Source: Salmonella enterica subsp. houtenae serovar Houten (GTDB taxonomy: Bacteria > Pseudomonadota > Gammaproteobacteria > Enterobacterales > Enterobacteriaceae). From it: 64,000 bases of DNA. Below, piece after piece: positions 9,294-17,014 of this stretch. Both the position numbers and the translations under genes were made by a program. The stretch covers positions 2,046,001-2,110,000 of the forward strand of contig LS483478.1 of the NCBI GenBank assembly GCA_900478215.1, written 5' to 3'. Below the pieces are notes generated by a model. The model had not been told where the DNA came from, made no database searches, and worked only from the letters and a program-made list of their open reading frames with translations. Positions within the stretch are counted from its first letter, which is position 1, and every line of letters begins with the position of its first letter.

Positions 9294-9845
9294 TTAATCG
9301 AACCTGATCTTATCGATGAGTTGTTCCATTCGTGCGTTCACCGAAGCGAAGGGAAGCTCATATAGCTGGTAACCATAGCGCTGATATGTCCTAATCATCG
9401 CTTCGTAGGTTCTGACCGCCTCATCCCATGACTGCTTACGTTCGCTATCCTGATGGTAGATAGCCCGCCACGGAGGAAGCAAAATGACCGTTGGGGCGTA
9501 ACGGAAATGATAAATCGCGTTGATGAGATGATCCGGGGCGGTTTCACCGACAAGCGTCAGATAACCCGCAATATCCGGTATCCCACGATCATAGAATACC
9601 GTTGTCGGGCTATTCTGCGCCTGATGCCAGCCGCGTATATCCAGTGCCAGCATCAGTTCGGCAAATAATAATGGTGATACCGAGGGTAAACCTGAACCGC
9701 TAATGCGTATTTGATCTTGAATGATGGCGCGTCCGGACTCTTCCTGACAGCAAAATCCTTGCTTTTTAAGTGCGTGCAGTAATGTGCTTTTTCCGGCGCA
9801 AGGACCACCGGTGAGAATGATCCGCGGATTCGTTTTCATGCTCAT
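9294..9845 (-). CDS. AAA_28-type P-loop ATPase/kinase-like protein, function unknown
   Basis: 183 residues. The Walker A motif GGPCAGKST is at residues 13-21, close to the N-terminus. A second conserved stretch, FYDRGIPD, resembles the DRGxxD element of AAA_28/NadR-like nucleotide-binding proteins. There is no membrane segment or signal peptide. The ATG at 9845 has AGGA seven bases upstream; a second in-frame ATG at 9839 is possible. It sits between the narGHJI terminator and the 3' side of the tRNA-Tyr genes, where E. coli K-12 as I recall has no such gene. It is therefore probably an accessory gene next to a tRNA locus. The substrate is unknown; similarity to NadR kinase domains suggests a small phosphotransferase, but that is a guess. 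Confidence 0.8.
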   Translation of the reverse strand: MSMKTNPRIILTGGPCAGKSTLLHALKKQGFCCQEESGRAIIQDQIRISGSGLPSVSPLLFAELMLALDIRGWHQAQNSPTTVFYDRGIPDIAGYLTLVGETAPDHLINAIYHFRYAPTVILLPPWRAIYHQDSERKQSWDEAVRTYEAMIRTYQRYGYQLYELPFASVNARMEQLIDKIRFD

Positions 9846-9926
9846 TTAGTATTCCTGTTGTTTTTACCGGATGTGGCTATGAACTGCGCCTTTCCGGCTG
9901 TGTGAGTGAGGGGCGTAGTTTTGTAG

Positions 9927-9952
9927 GCCCGGTAAGCAGGAGCGTCACCGGC
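9927..9952. repeat. REP-like palindrome
   Basis: GCCCGGTAAGC and GCGTCACCGGC form an imperfect palindrome of the enterobacterial REP type, preceded by the typical TGTAG. It lies between the ATPase gene and the tRNA-derived repeat. Confidence 0.65.
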
Positions 9953-10009
9953 AGTGGGTACAGGCAATATAATTCGAGACAGGCCTGGTGTAGCGAAGTA
10001 TGCAAGATT

Positions 10010-10025
10010 GTGGTGGGGGAAGGAT
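10010..10025 (-). repeat. tRNA-Tyr 3'-end repeat (rtT-like region)
   Basis: On the minus strand ATCCTTCCCCCACCAC is identical to the 3' end of the tRNA-Tyr genes, about 170 nt downstream of the second tRNA. In E. coli the tyrT operon is followed by repeats of about 178 bp that each start with the tRNA 3' end and yield rtT RNA; this looks like one such unit. About 10026-10178 would be the repeat body. An att-like duplication is the alternative reading. Confidence 0.65.
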
Positions 10026-10178
10026 GACTCGGCGCGTCGCGCCCTTCGGGCCGTTGCCGTTGGCAACGTTCTCTCGCTTCCGCTCGAGTCGAACCTTAAT
10101 CGAAGATTCTCATCCTTCCCTGTACAGAGAGATATGAGGCAGTGTGCTTAACGGGGATAATGTACGCGACGGGAATGA

Positions 10179-10263
<85 letters not shown>

Positions 10264-10296
10264 AGGGGTAATTCATATTGTAGGTCGTGCTTGAAA

Positions 10297-10381
<85 letters not shown>

Positions 10382-10423
10382 ACGGGATAATGCTTAATGC
10401 TGATCGGCTTCCTTTCGGGAAGC

Positions 10424-10458
10424 GGGGCGCATCATATCAAATGACACGCCGCTGTAAA
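10424..10458 (-). promoter_or_regulatory. tRNA-Tyr operon promoter (stringent type)
   Basis: On the minus strand there is a -35 TTTACA (10458-10453), a 16-bp spacer and -10 TATGAT (10436-10431). The GC-rich discriminator GCGCCCC (10430-10424) follows, the hallmark of ppGpp-inhibited stable RNA promoters. The leader contains a GCTTCC/GGAAGC hairpin before the first tRNA. Confidence 0.92.
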
Positions 10459-10539
10459 GCATTCCTTTGCCTGAAATGAACTGTTTGCGTACTTTTCATC
10501 CGTAACGGATTAAAGCTAATCAATTCATATTACTGACGA

Positions 10540-11382
10540 TTAAAGAATAATCGTCCGATTGCCATAAACAAAGACCCGCTGCGCCAGAACCTGATACAGC
10601 GCGCGGCTTAATACGTTTTTCTCGACGTCACGCCCGGCACGCATCATATCTTCTGCGGTGTAAGTGTGATCGACGTGAATCACATCTTGCATAATGATCG
10701 GACCTTCATCCAGATTATCATTCACATAGTGCGCGGTAGCGCCGATGATTTTCACGCCGCGCTCATAGGCCTGATGATAAGGACGCGCGCCGATAAATGC
10801 AGGCAGGAATGAGTGGTGGATATTGATAATTTTGTTCGGGAAGCGCGCCACAAAACCTGGCGTTAAAACACGCATATACTTGGCCAGCACCACATAGTCC
10901 GGTTGATGGGCATCAATGGCGTCCGCCATCTTCCGGTCATGCTCTTCACGCGTTAATCCCTCATGGCTGACCAGTTCGAAAGGGATCTCAAAACGCTCAA
11001 CCAGCGAGCGTAACGTTTCATGATTGCCAATGACCGCGGCGATTTCAACATCCAGCCCGCCATAGTTGGCTTTCATCAGCAGGTCGCCCAGACAATGCGC
11101 CTCTTTGGTAACCAGAATCACTACCCGACGGCGTCCGGCGGGATTGAGTTCACGAACAGAGCCTTCCGGTAAGGCGCTGTCCAGATCGGCCAGAAGAGTG
11201 GAATCATTGAAGATGCCTTCCAGCTCGGTCCGCATAAAAAAGCGTCCGGTACGATGGTCAACAAATTCATTATTTTGCACAATATTAAGCTCATGCTTAT
11301 AGCAAATGTTGGTAATCCGCGCGATAAGGCCTTTTTGATCGGGACAAATAGTACGCAGAACTTTACGTTGTAGTGATTGCAT
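10540..11382 (-). CDS. purU: Formyltetrahydrofolate deformylase
   Basis: 280 residues. It hydrolyses 10-formyl-THF to THF and formate, supplying formate for PurT-dependent purine synthesis and balancing one-carbon pools. An N-terminal ACT domain (VLRTICPDQKGLIARIT) is followed by a formyltransferase-type catalytic domain with the motif NIHHSFLPAF and the late aspartate region DNLDEGPII. An upstream in-frame ATG would give 302 residues, but the ATG at 11382 follows CAGGA and matches the family start. Confidence 0.96.
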   Translation of the reverse strand: MQSLQRKVLRTICPDQKGLIARITNICYKHELNIVQNNEFVDHRTGRFFMRTELEGIFNDSTLLADLDSALPEGSVRELNPAGRRRVVILVTKEAHCLGDLLMKANYGGLDVEIAAVIGNHETLRSLVERFEIPFELVSHEGLTREEHDRKMADAIDAHQPDYVVLAKYMRVLTPGFVARFPNKIINIHHSFLPAFIGARPYHQAYERGVKIIGATAHYVNDNLDEGPIIMQDVIHVDHTYTAEDMMRAGRDVEKNVLSRALYQVLAQRVFVYGNRTIIL

Positions 11383-11432
11383 TGTCGGAAAAATCCTGTT
11401 GAGAGTGTTTGCTGTATCGATACTGTCAGGCG

Positions 11433-11891
11433 TCACTGGCCGCAGCACTTTTTAAATTTTTTGCCTGAACCGCACGGGCAGGGATCATTTCGACCCAACT
11501 GCGGGTAGGTACCGTCAATATAATACCACTGACCGTTTTCTTTGATAAAACGAGAGCGTTCGATAATCGCCCCAGTTTTCCCTTGTTCAGAAAAACGCGC
11601 GATAAAACTCACATACCCTGTATTTTCTGCTTCTGACCAGGTATGTTCAAAAATAGTCAGGCCGAGCCACTTGGTATTGGCAAATCCGGCGATGATATCA
11701 TCGCGAAACGCGGCGGCATTGCAGGTTGGATGCCAGCTCTTAATTAAGTAATCTGCGTCTTTCATCACAAAAGCGCAGTAACGAGAGCGCATGAGATGTG
11801 ACGGATCGGGTGCTACGCGTTCTCCGGACACAATACGACCACAACATAGGCTATACTCGTCAGCGCTACCACAGGGACAAGGCTGAGACAC
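11433..11891 (-). CDS. ychJ: SEC-C motif protein YchJ
   Basis: 152 residues with cysteine-rich SEC-C zinc-binding motifs at both ends (CPCGSADEYSLCC at residues 5-17 and CPCGSGKKFKKCC at the C-terminus) flanking an NTF2-like central domain. SEC-C modules bind zinc and are best known from SecA, where they contact SecB and ribosomes. The function of YchJ is unknown. Its stop lies 50 nt before the purU start, so cotranscription is likely. Confidence 0.95.
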   Translation of the reverse strand: MSQPCPCGSADEYSLCCGRIVSGERVAPDPSHLMRSRYCAFVMKDADYLIKSWHPTCNAAAFRDDIIAGFANTKWLGLTIFEHTWSEAENTGYVSFIARFSEQGKTGAIIERSRFIKENGQWYYIDGTYPQLGRNDPCPCGSGKKFKKCCGQ

Positions 11892-12000
11892 AATAATCTC
11901 CCTGAATATAAAAACGGCGTTGAACGCCAGGGTGGCGTTATGTTAACTGAGCAGTGGCGATGTTGCTACGTCTTGAAGCCAGGGGAAGTCGTTAAGTACG

Positions 12001-12906
12001 ATGAGAAAAATGAAAATAGGGCTGGCGCTGGGATCTGGCGCGGCGAGAGGATGGTCTCATATTGGGGTCATCAAAGCCCTCAAGCAAACAGGCATTGATA
12101 TTGATATCGTTGCAGGATGCTCAATAGGTTCACTGGTCGGCGCCGCGTATGCCTGTAATAAATTATCGGCGCTTGAACAGTGGGTATGCTCATTCCGCTA
12201 CTGGGATGTTTTACGCCTGATGGATGTATCATGGGGCAGAGGAGGGTTGCTTCGCGGCGAACGCGTATTTAATCACTATCGGGATATTATGCCCGTCACG
12301 GATTTTGACCACTGTTCAAGACGTTTTGGCGCGGTCGCGACGAATCTTAGCACTGGACGAGAGCTATGGTTTACTGAGGGCGATCTACACCTTGCTGTAC
12401 GCGCGTCGTGCAGTATGCCAGGGCTGATGTCTCCGGTTGAACATAACGGTTACTGGCTGGTCGATGGCGCAGTCGTTAATCCGGTACCTGTCTCGTTAAC
12501 TCGGGCAATGGGTGCTGATATCGTTATTGCGGTAGACCTGCAACATGATGCCCACCTCATGCAGCAAGATTTGCTCTCTGTAAATGTCGGGAATATAAAT
12601 GAAGAGAGCGATGATTCGCTGCCCTGGCATAAGCGTTTAAAAGAACGTTTCAGTAGCCTGACTTCACGCCGTGGCGTGAGTTCGCCTGGGGCAATGGAAA
12701 TCATGACAACCTCCATTCAGGTATTGGAAAATCGTCTTAAACGTAACCGTATGGCTGGCGATCCGCCTGATATTCTCATTCAACCATTCTGTCCGCAAAT
12801 CTCTACGCTGGATTTTCATCGCGCCCATGCCGCTATTGCGGCAGGCCAGCTAGCCGTAGAGAAAAAGATGGACGAACTTATACCCTTGGTGCGTACCGGC
12901 GTTTAA
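12001..12906 (+). CDS. rssA: Patatin-like phospholipase family protein RssA
   Basis: 301 residues. The patatin fold is clear: oxyanion loop GSGAARG (residues 11-17), nucleophile elbow GCSIG with Ser41, and the catalytic aspartate in DGAVVNP. It sits upstream of rssB, with which it is transcribed as in E. coli (rssAB). Its physiological substrate is not known. ATG at 12001 matches the family start, although the Shine-Dalgarno sequence is weak. Confidence 0.95.
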   Translation: MRKMKIGLALGSGAARGWSHIGVIKALKQTGIDIDIVAGCSIGSLVGAAYACNKLSALEQWVCSFRYWDVLRLMDVSWGRGGLLRGERVFNHYRDIMPVTDFDHCSRRFGAVATNLSTGRELWFTEGDLHLAVRASCSMPGLMSPVEHNGYWLVDGAVVNPVPVSLTRAMGADIVIAVDLQHDAHLMQQDLLSVNVGNINEESDDSLPWHKRLKERFSSLTSRRGVSSPGAMEIMTTSIQVLENRLKRNRMAGDPPDILIQPFCPQISTLDFHRAHAAIAAGQLAVEKKMDELIPLVRTGV

Positions 12907-12996
12907 TGTACCTTTTACGATCACTTAAGCAAATTCTGACAGGCGCGAGCGGCAATACCATGCCACTATTGATTAAAGCCAGTCAGGGGAGAGAAC

Positions 12997-14010
12997 ATGA
13001 CGCAGCCATTGGTCGGAAAACAGATTCTTATTGTTGAAGACGAGCCTGTATTTCGCTCGCTTCTGGATTCGTGGTTTTCCTCTTTGGGAGCGACAACGGC
13101 ATTGGCAGGCGACGGGGTAGATGCCCTGGAGTTGATGGGGACTTTTACGCCCGATCTCATGATATGTGATATTGCCATGCCGAGAATGAACGGTCTCAAA
13201 CTGGTAGAAAACTTACGTAATCGCGGAGACCAGACGCCTATTCTGGTTATTTCCGCAACAGAAAATATGGCGGATATTGCCAAAGCGCTACGCCTTGGAG
13301 TTGAAGATGTATTGCTCAAGCCGGTAAAAGATCTCAACCGCCTGCGGGAAACCGTATTCGCTTGCTTGTACCCCAATATGTTTAACTCGCGAGTTGAAGA
13401 GGAAGAACGCCTGTTTCGTGACTGGGATGCGATGGTGAGTAACCCGATCGCCGCAGCGCAATTATTGCAAGAGTTGCAGCCCCCGGTACAGCAGGTGATT
13501 TCCCACTGCCGCATTAATTATCGGCAACTTGTCTCTGCCGAACAGCCTGGACTGGTGCTGGATATTGCGCCGCTTTCTGATAACGAACTGGCGTTTTATT
13601 GCCTGGATGTCACCCGGGCGGGTGATAATGGCGTGTTAGCCGCATTGTTGCTGCGGGCGTTATTTAACGGCTTATTGCAGGATCAACTCGGTCAACAAAA
13701 TCACCGTTTACCGGAGTTGGGTACCCTATTAAAACAGGTAAATCATCTGCTCAGACAAGCCAATTTACCCGGTCAATTCCCGCTATTTGTCGGCTACTAT
13801 CACCGTGGGCTCAAAAATTTAGTTCTCGTCTCCGCCGGATTGAACGCCACCTTAAATACGGGCGCTCATCAGGTTCAAATCAGCAACGGCGTGCCGTTAG
13901 GAACATTGGGCAACGCCTATCTTAACCAATTAAGCCAGCGTTGCGACTCATGGCAGTGTCAAATATGGGGCGCAGGAGGACGTCTGCGGTTGATGTTGTC
14001 TGCGGAATGA
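12997..14010 (+). CDS. rssB: RpoS adaptor/response regulator RssB (MviA, Hnr)
   Basis: 337 residues. An N-terminal receiver domain has acidic pocket EDE (14-16) and phospho-acceptor Asp58 in ICDIAMP; the C-terminal half is a degenerate PP2C-like domain. RssB binds sigma-S and delivers it to ClpXP. Loss in Salmonella (mviA) stabilises RpoS. This is relevant here because the katN operon in this window is RpoS-dependent in Salmonella. GGGGAG precedes the start. Confidence 0.97.
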   Translation: MTQPLVGKQILIVEDEPVFRSLLDSWFSSLGATTALAGDGVDALELMGTFTPDLMICDIAMPRMNGLKLVENLRNRGDQTPILVISATENMADIAKALRLGVEDVLLKPVKDLNRLRETVFACLYPNMFNSRVEEEERLFRDWDAMVSNPIAAAQLLQELQPPVQQVISHCRINYRQLVSAEQPGLVLDIAPLSDNELAFYCLDVTRAGDNGVLAALLLRALFNGLLQDQLGQQNHRLPELGTLLKQVNHLLRQANLPGQFPLFVGYYHRGLKNLVLVSAGLNATLNTGAHQVQISNGVPLGTLGNAYLNQLSQRCDSWQCQIWGAGGRLRLMLSAE

Positions 14011-14212
14011 CCGAATGGGAAAACAAGCGTAAATTGCTTTACCAGCCTTTCCCGACGAGTGTTACTATCTGCAGCAGATTTATAAGTATTTGTCTTAATT
14101 ATACCAATATAAGTCCTTTTTGGACCTGAGGCTTGTTCTGGTACTGATATACTGGAACACGATATAGATTAAAGAACACGTTCAATATATGAACAGTCCA
14201 GGAGAATTTAAA

Positions 14213-15121
14213 ATGGCTGCCCTTAATTCGAAAGTCAAAAAAGCCGTTATCCCGGTTGCGGGATTGGGAACCAGGATGCTGCCAGCGACCAAAGCTATCC
14301 CGAAAGAGATGCTGCCGCTGGTTGATAAGCCATTAATTCAGTACGTCGTGAACGAATGTATCGCTGCTGGCATTACTGAAATCGTGCTTGTTACGCACTC
14401 GTCTAAAAACTCCATTGAAAACCACTTTGATACCAGTTTTGAGCTGGAAGCGATGCTGGAAAAGCGTGTTAAGCGTCAGCTTCTGGAGGAAGTTCAGTCT
14501 ATTTGCCCTCCGCATGTCACTATTATGCAGGTACGTCAGGGGCTGGCCAAAGGTCTGGGCCATGCCGTATTGTGCGCGCATCCTGTTGTCGGAAACGAAC
14601 CTGTCGCTGTTATTCTGCCAGACGTTATTCTTGACGAATATGAGTCCGATCTGTCCCAGGACAATCTGGCTGAAATGATCCGCCGTTTCGACGAAACCGG
14701 AAATAGCCAGATTATGGTTGAGCCAGTAGAAGATGTGACGGCTTACGGCGTGGTAAATTGCAAAGGCGTTGAGCTGGCGCCGGGTGAAAGCGTGCCTATG
14801 GTTGGCGTGGTTGAAAAACCAAAAGCGGATGTCGCGCCGTCTAACCTTGCGATTGTCGGGCGTTATGTACTGAGCGCAGATATCTGGGCGTTATTAGCGA
14901 AAACTCCTCCGGGTGCCGGGGATGAAATTCAGTTGACCGATGCTATCGATATGCTGATCGAAAAAGAAACGGTTGAAGCCTACCACATGAAGGGTAAAAG
15001 CCATGACTGTGGTAATAAGCTGGGATATATGCAGGCATTCGTTGAATATGGCATCCGTCATAATTCACTGGGTGCTGAATTTAAAGCCTGGCTTGAAGAA
15101 GAAATGGGTATTAAGAAGTAA
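14213..15121 (+). CDS. galU: UTP-glucose-1-phosphate uridylyltransferase
   Basis: 302 residues. It makes UDP-glucose for LPS core, galactose metabolism and trehalose. The nucleotidyltransferase signature GLGTRMLPATKAIPKEMLP is near the N-terminus, and the sugar-phosphate region contains VVEKPK. An earlier in-frame ATG at 14189 exists, but AGGAG directly precedes the ATG at 14213, which gives the family N-terminus MAALNSKVKK. Followed by a strong terminator. Confidence 0.97.
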   Translation: MAALNSKVKKAVIPVAGLGTRMLPATKAIPKEMLPLVDKPLIQYVVNECIAAGITEIVLVTHSSKNSIENHFDTSFELEAMLEKRVKRQLLEEVQSICPPHVTIMQVRQGLAKGLGHAVLCAHPVVGNEPVAVILPDVILDEYESDLSQDNLAEMIRRFDETGNSQIMVEPVEDVTAYGVVNCKGVELAPGESVPMVGVVEKPKADVAPSNLAIVGRYVLSADIWALLAKTPPGAGDEIQLTDAIDMLIEKETVEAYHMKGKSHDCGNKLGYMQAFVEYGIRHNSLGAEFKAWLEEEMGIKK

Positions 15122-15146
15122 CGTTACGTTATAAAGTTTTTAACAG

Positions 15147-15175
15147 AAGCGCTGAGAAATTTGGCGCTTTTTTTT
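15147..15175 (+). terminator. Terminator of galU
   Basis: AAGCGC (15147-15152) pairs with GCGCTT (15164-15169), followed by T residues up to 15175. Confidence 0.88.
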
Positions 15176-15204
15176 ATGTTTGTCGGCGTGAGGGGAGAAC
15201 ACGG

Positions 15205-15232
15205 GCAAAAAAATCCCGCCAGCGGCGGGATT
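15205..15232 (-). terminator. Terminator of hns
   Basis: AATCCCGCC and GGCGGGATT form a 9-bp stem with a 3-nt loop. On the minus strand it runs into a T tract (plus-strand A run at 15206-15213). It lies just after the hns stop codon. Confidence 0.9.
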
Positions 15233-15252
15233 TTAAGCAAGCGGGAAGTAAA

Positions 15253-15666
15253 TTATTCCTTGATCAGGAAGTCTTCCAGTTGCTTACCTTGTTCTTCCAT
15301 TGCTTTTTTGATTACAGCCGGTGTACGACCCTGGCCAGTCCAGGTTTTAGTTTCACCGTTTTCGTCAACATAGCTATATTTAGCTGGGCGAGCTGCGCGT
15401 TTAGCTTTGGTACCGGATTTAGCAGCAGCCATGCTATTCAGCAGTTCATTCGGGTCAATGCCATCGGCAATTAACATTTCACGGTACTGTTGCAGTTTAC
15501 GAGTACGCTCTTCCACTTCAGCAGCAGCAGCGCTTTCCTCTTCACGACGCTCGTTAACGACAACTTCTAATTTCTCCAGCATCTCTTCAAGCGTTTCCAG
15601 AGTGCATTCTCTTGCCTGCGCACGAAGAGTACGGATGTTGTTCAGAATTTTAAGTGCTTCGCTCAT
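15253..15666 (-). CDS. hns: Nucleoid-associated silencer H-NS
   Basis: 137 residues. N-terminal coiled-coil oligomerisation region (about 1-80, rich in Glu/Leu heptads), flexible basic linker (KSGTKAKRAARPAK) and C-terminal DNA-binding domain with the AT-hook-like loop TWTGQGRTPAVI. It silences AT-rich, often horizontally acquired, DNA. To my memory the sequence is identical to the Typhimurium protein. Single gene with own promoter and terminator, divergent from tdk. Confidence 0.98.
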   Translation of the reverse strand: MSEALKILNNIRTLRAQARECTLETLEEMLEKLEVVVNERREEESAAAAEVEERTRKLQQYREMLIADGIDPNELLNSMAAAKSGTKAKRAARPAKYSYVDENGETKTWTGQGRTPAVIKKAMEEQGKQLEDFLIKE

Positions 15667-15708
15667 TGTAGTAATCTCAAACTTATATTGGGGTGGTTTG
15701 TTGAGCTA

Positions 15709-15737
15709 ATAATAGAGCGATAAATTCAGTTGTGCAA
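15709..15737 (-). promoter_or_regulatory. hns promoter
   Basis: Minus strand -35 TTGCAC (15737-15732), a 17-bp spacer and -10 TATTAT (15714-15709). The leader contains the CCAAT element (within CCCCAATATAAG) associated with CspA activation of hns during cold shock in E. coli. Confidence 0.88.
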
Positions 15738-16203
15738 TAGCCAGGAATGTAAGGAATTCAAAATTACGCTTAATTAAGTACGCGCCTTAATTATCTCAAC
15801 TTAAATTTTCCTTGCGCCGACGCACAAAAAAGAGCTTATTGGCAGAGGGGATACTCACCGCCTGTCGCTAAAAATTTAGGATTCAGGTCACATTTTATCA
15901 TGATGAAATACGATCCCATTGCAGAGATATCAATCTCTTGTATTAGCTTTCCTTACAAGAAACTTCTATTACTTTGCGCCAAGTATGAGTAACGGTAACA
16001 ATAACTACAAGCTTTTCATATTGGTGAGTGATGATAAGCACTGTTGATGGATTTTAACGGCATAATTTGTGAAGGAATGTGTATAGTGAGCGATGTTTGC
16101 ACAATTCTTAATACTCATCGGAGCGCGAGCCGCGCCGTTATGCCAGTAAATTATGGTACAATCCCGCTAATCTTTATTTCACTCAGGTGAGGTTCTGTGA
16201 CCA
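15738..16203. other. AT-rich hns-tdk divergent intergenic region with tdk promoter
   Basis: About 470 bp without a supportable gene, AT-rich in its first 350 bp. A likely tdk promoter is the extended -10 TGGTACAAT (16154-16162), about 42 bp before tdk. I see no further RNA gene, REP or terminator. Upstream hns control sites (Fis, H-NS) are expected here but not individually resolvable. Confidence 0.55.
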
Positions 16204-16821
16204 ATGGCACAGCTATATTTCTACTATTCGGCAATGAATGCGGGTAAGTCGACTGCACTGCTGCAATCTTCATACAATTATCAGGAACGCGGGATGCGTA
16301 CCGTCGTATATACGGCGGAAATCGACGATCGTTTCGGCGCAGGCAAAGTCAGCTCTCGTATCGGTTTGTCGTCGCCGGCAAAATTGTTTAACCAAAATAC
16401 ATCCTTGTTTGAAGAGATTCATGCCGAGAACGCGCGACAGACAATACATTGCGTGTTAGTCGACGAAAGCCAGTTTTTGACTCGTCAGCAGGTTTATCAA
16501 TTATCCGAAGTTGTCGATAAATTAGATATACCGGTACTTTGCTATGGGTTACGAACAGACTTTCGTGGGGAGCTCTTTGTCGGCAGCCTGTACTTACTGT
16601 CATGGTCAGATAAGCTGGTGGAATTAAAAACCATCTGTTTTTGCGGTCGTAAAGCCAGCATGGTTCTGCGCCTCGATCAGGACGGCAGGCCTTATAACGA
16701 AGGCGAACAGGTGGTTATTGGCGGGAATGAACGTTACGTTTCGGTTTGCCGTAAGCATTATAAGGACGCGCTGGAGGAGGGCTCACTGACAGCGATTCAG
16801 GAGCGCCATAGGCACATTTGA
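16204..16821 (+). CDS. tdk: Thymidine kinase
   Basis: 205 residues. It phosphorylates thymidine and deoxyuridine in nucleoside salvage. P-loop SAMNAGKST (residues 9-17), the DExQF-type lid region (LVDESQFL; E. coli has a Cys here) and zinc-binding cysteines in the CFCGRK and VCRKHY elements. Type II thymidine kinase of normal length. Confidence 0.97.
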   Translation: MAQLYFYYSAMNAGKSTALLQSSYNYQERGMRTVVYTAEIDDRFGAGKVSSRIGLSSPAKLFNQNTSLFEEIHAENARQTIHCVLVDESQFLTRQQVYQLSEVVDKLDIPVLCYGLRTDFRGELFVGSLYLLSWSDKLVELKTICFCGRKASMVLRLDQDGRPYNEGEQVVIGGNERYVSVCRKHYKDALEEGSLTAIQERHRHI

Positions 16822-16961
16822 TGTCGGGGTGGCGTCCAGCCAATAAAACGCCCTGTAGTGCTTTGTACGTCATTATTCAGGCCTACTGATAAGGCGTGCT
16901 GTGAGCGCGTAGACCAGATGATAAGCATAGCGCCTTCAGGCATCAGATAAACAGGTAAAAC

Positions 16962-16991
16962 AAAAGACGGCCTCAAATGAGGCCGTCTTTT
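16962..16991. terminator. Bidirectional terminator between tdk and adhE
   Basis: AAAAGACGGCCTCA and its exact complement TGAGGCCGTCTTTT form a 14-bp stem with a 2-nt loop, bounded by A and T runs on both strands. It lies 24 nt after the adhE stop. The preceding 140 bp (16822-16961) hold only degenerate REP-like sequence. Confidence 0.92.
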
Positions 16992-17014
16992 GTCATGCTA
17001 AAGCGGATAACGAA

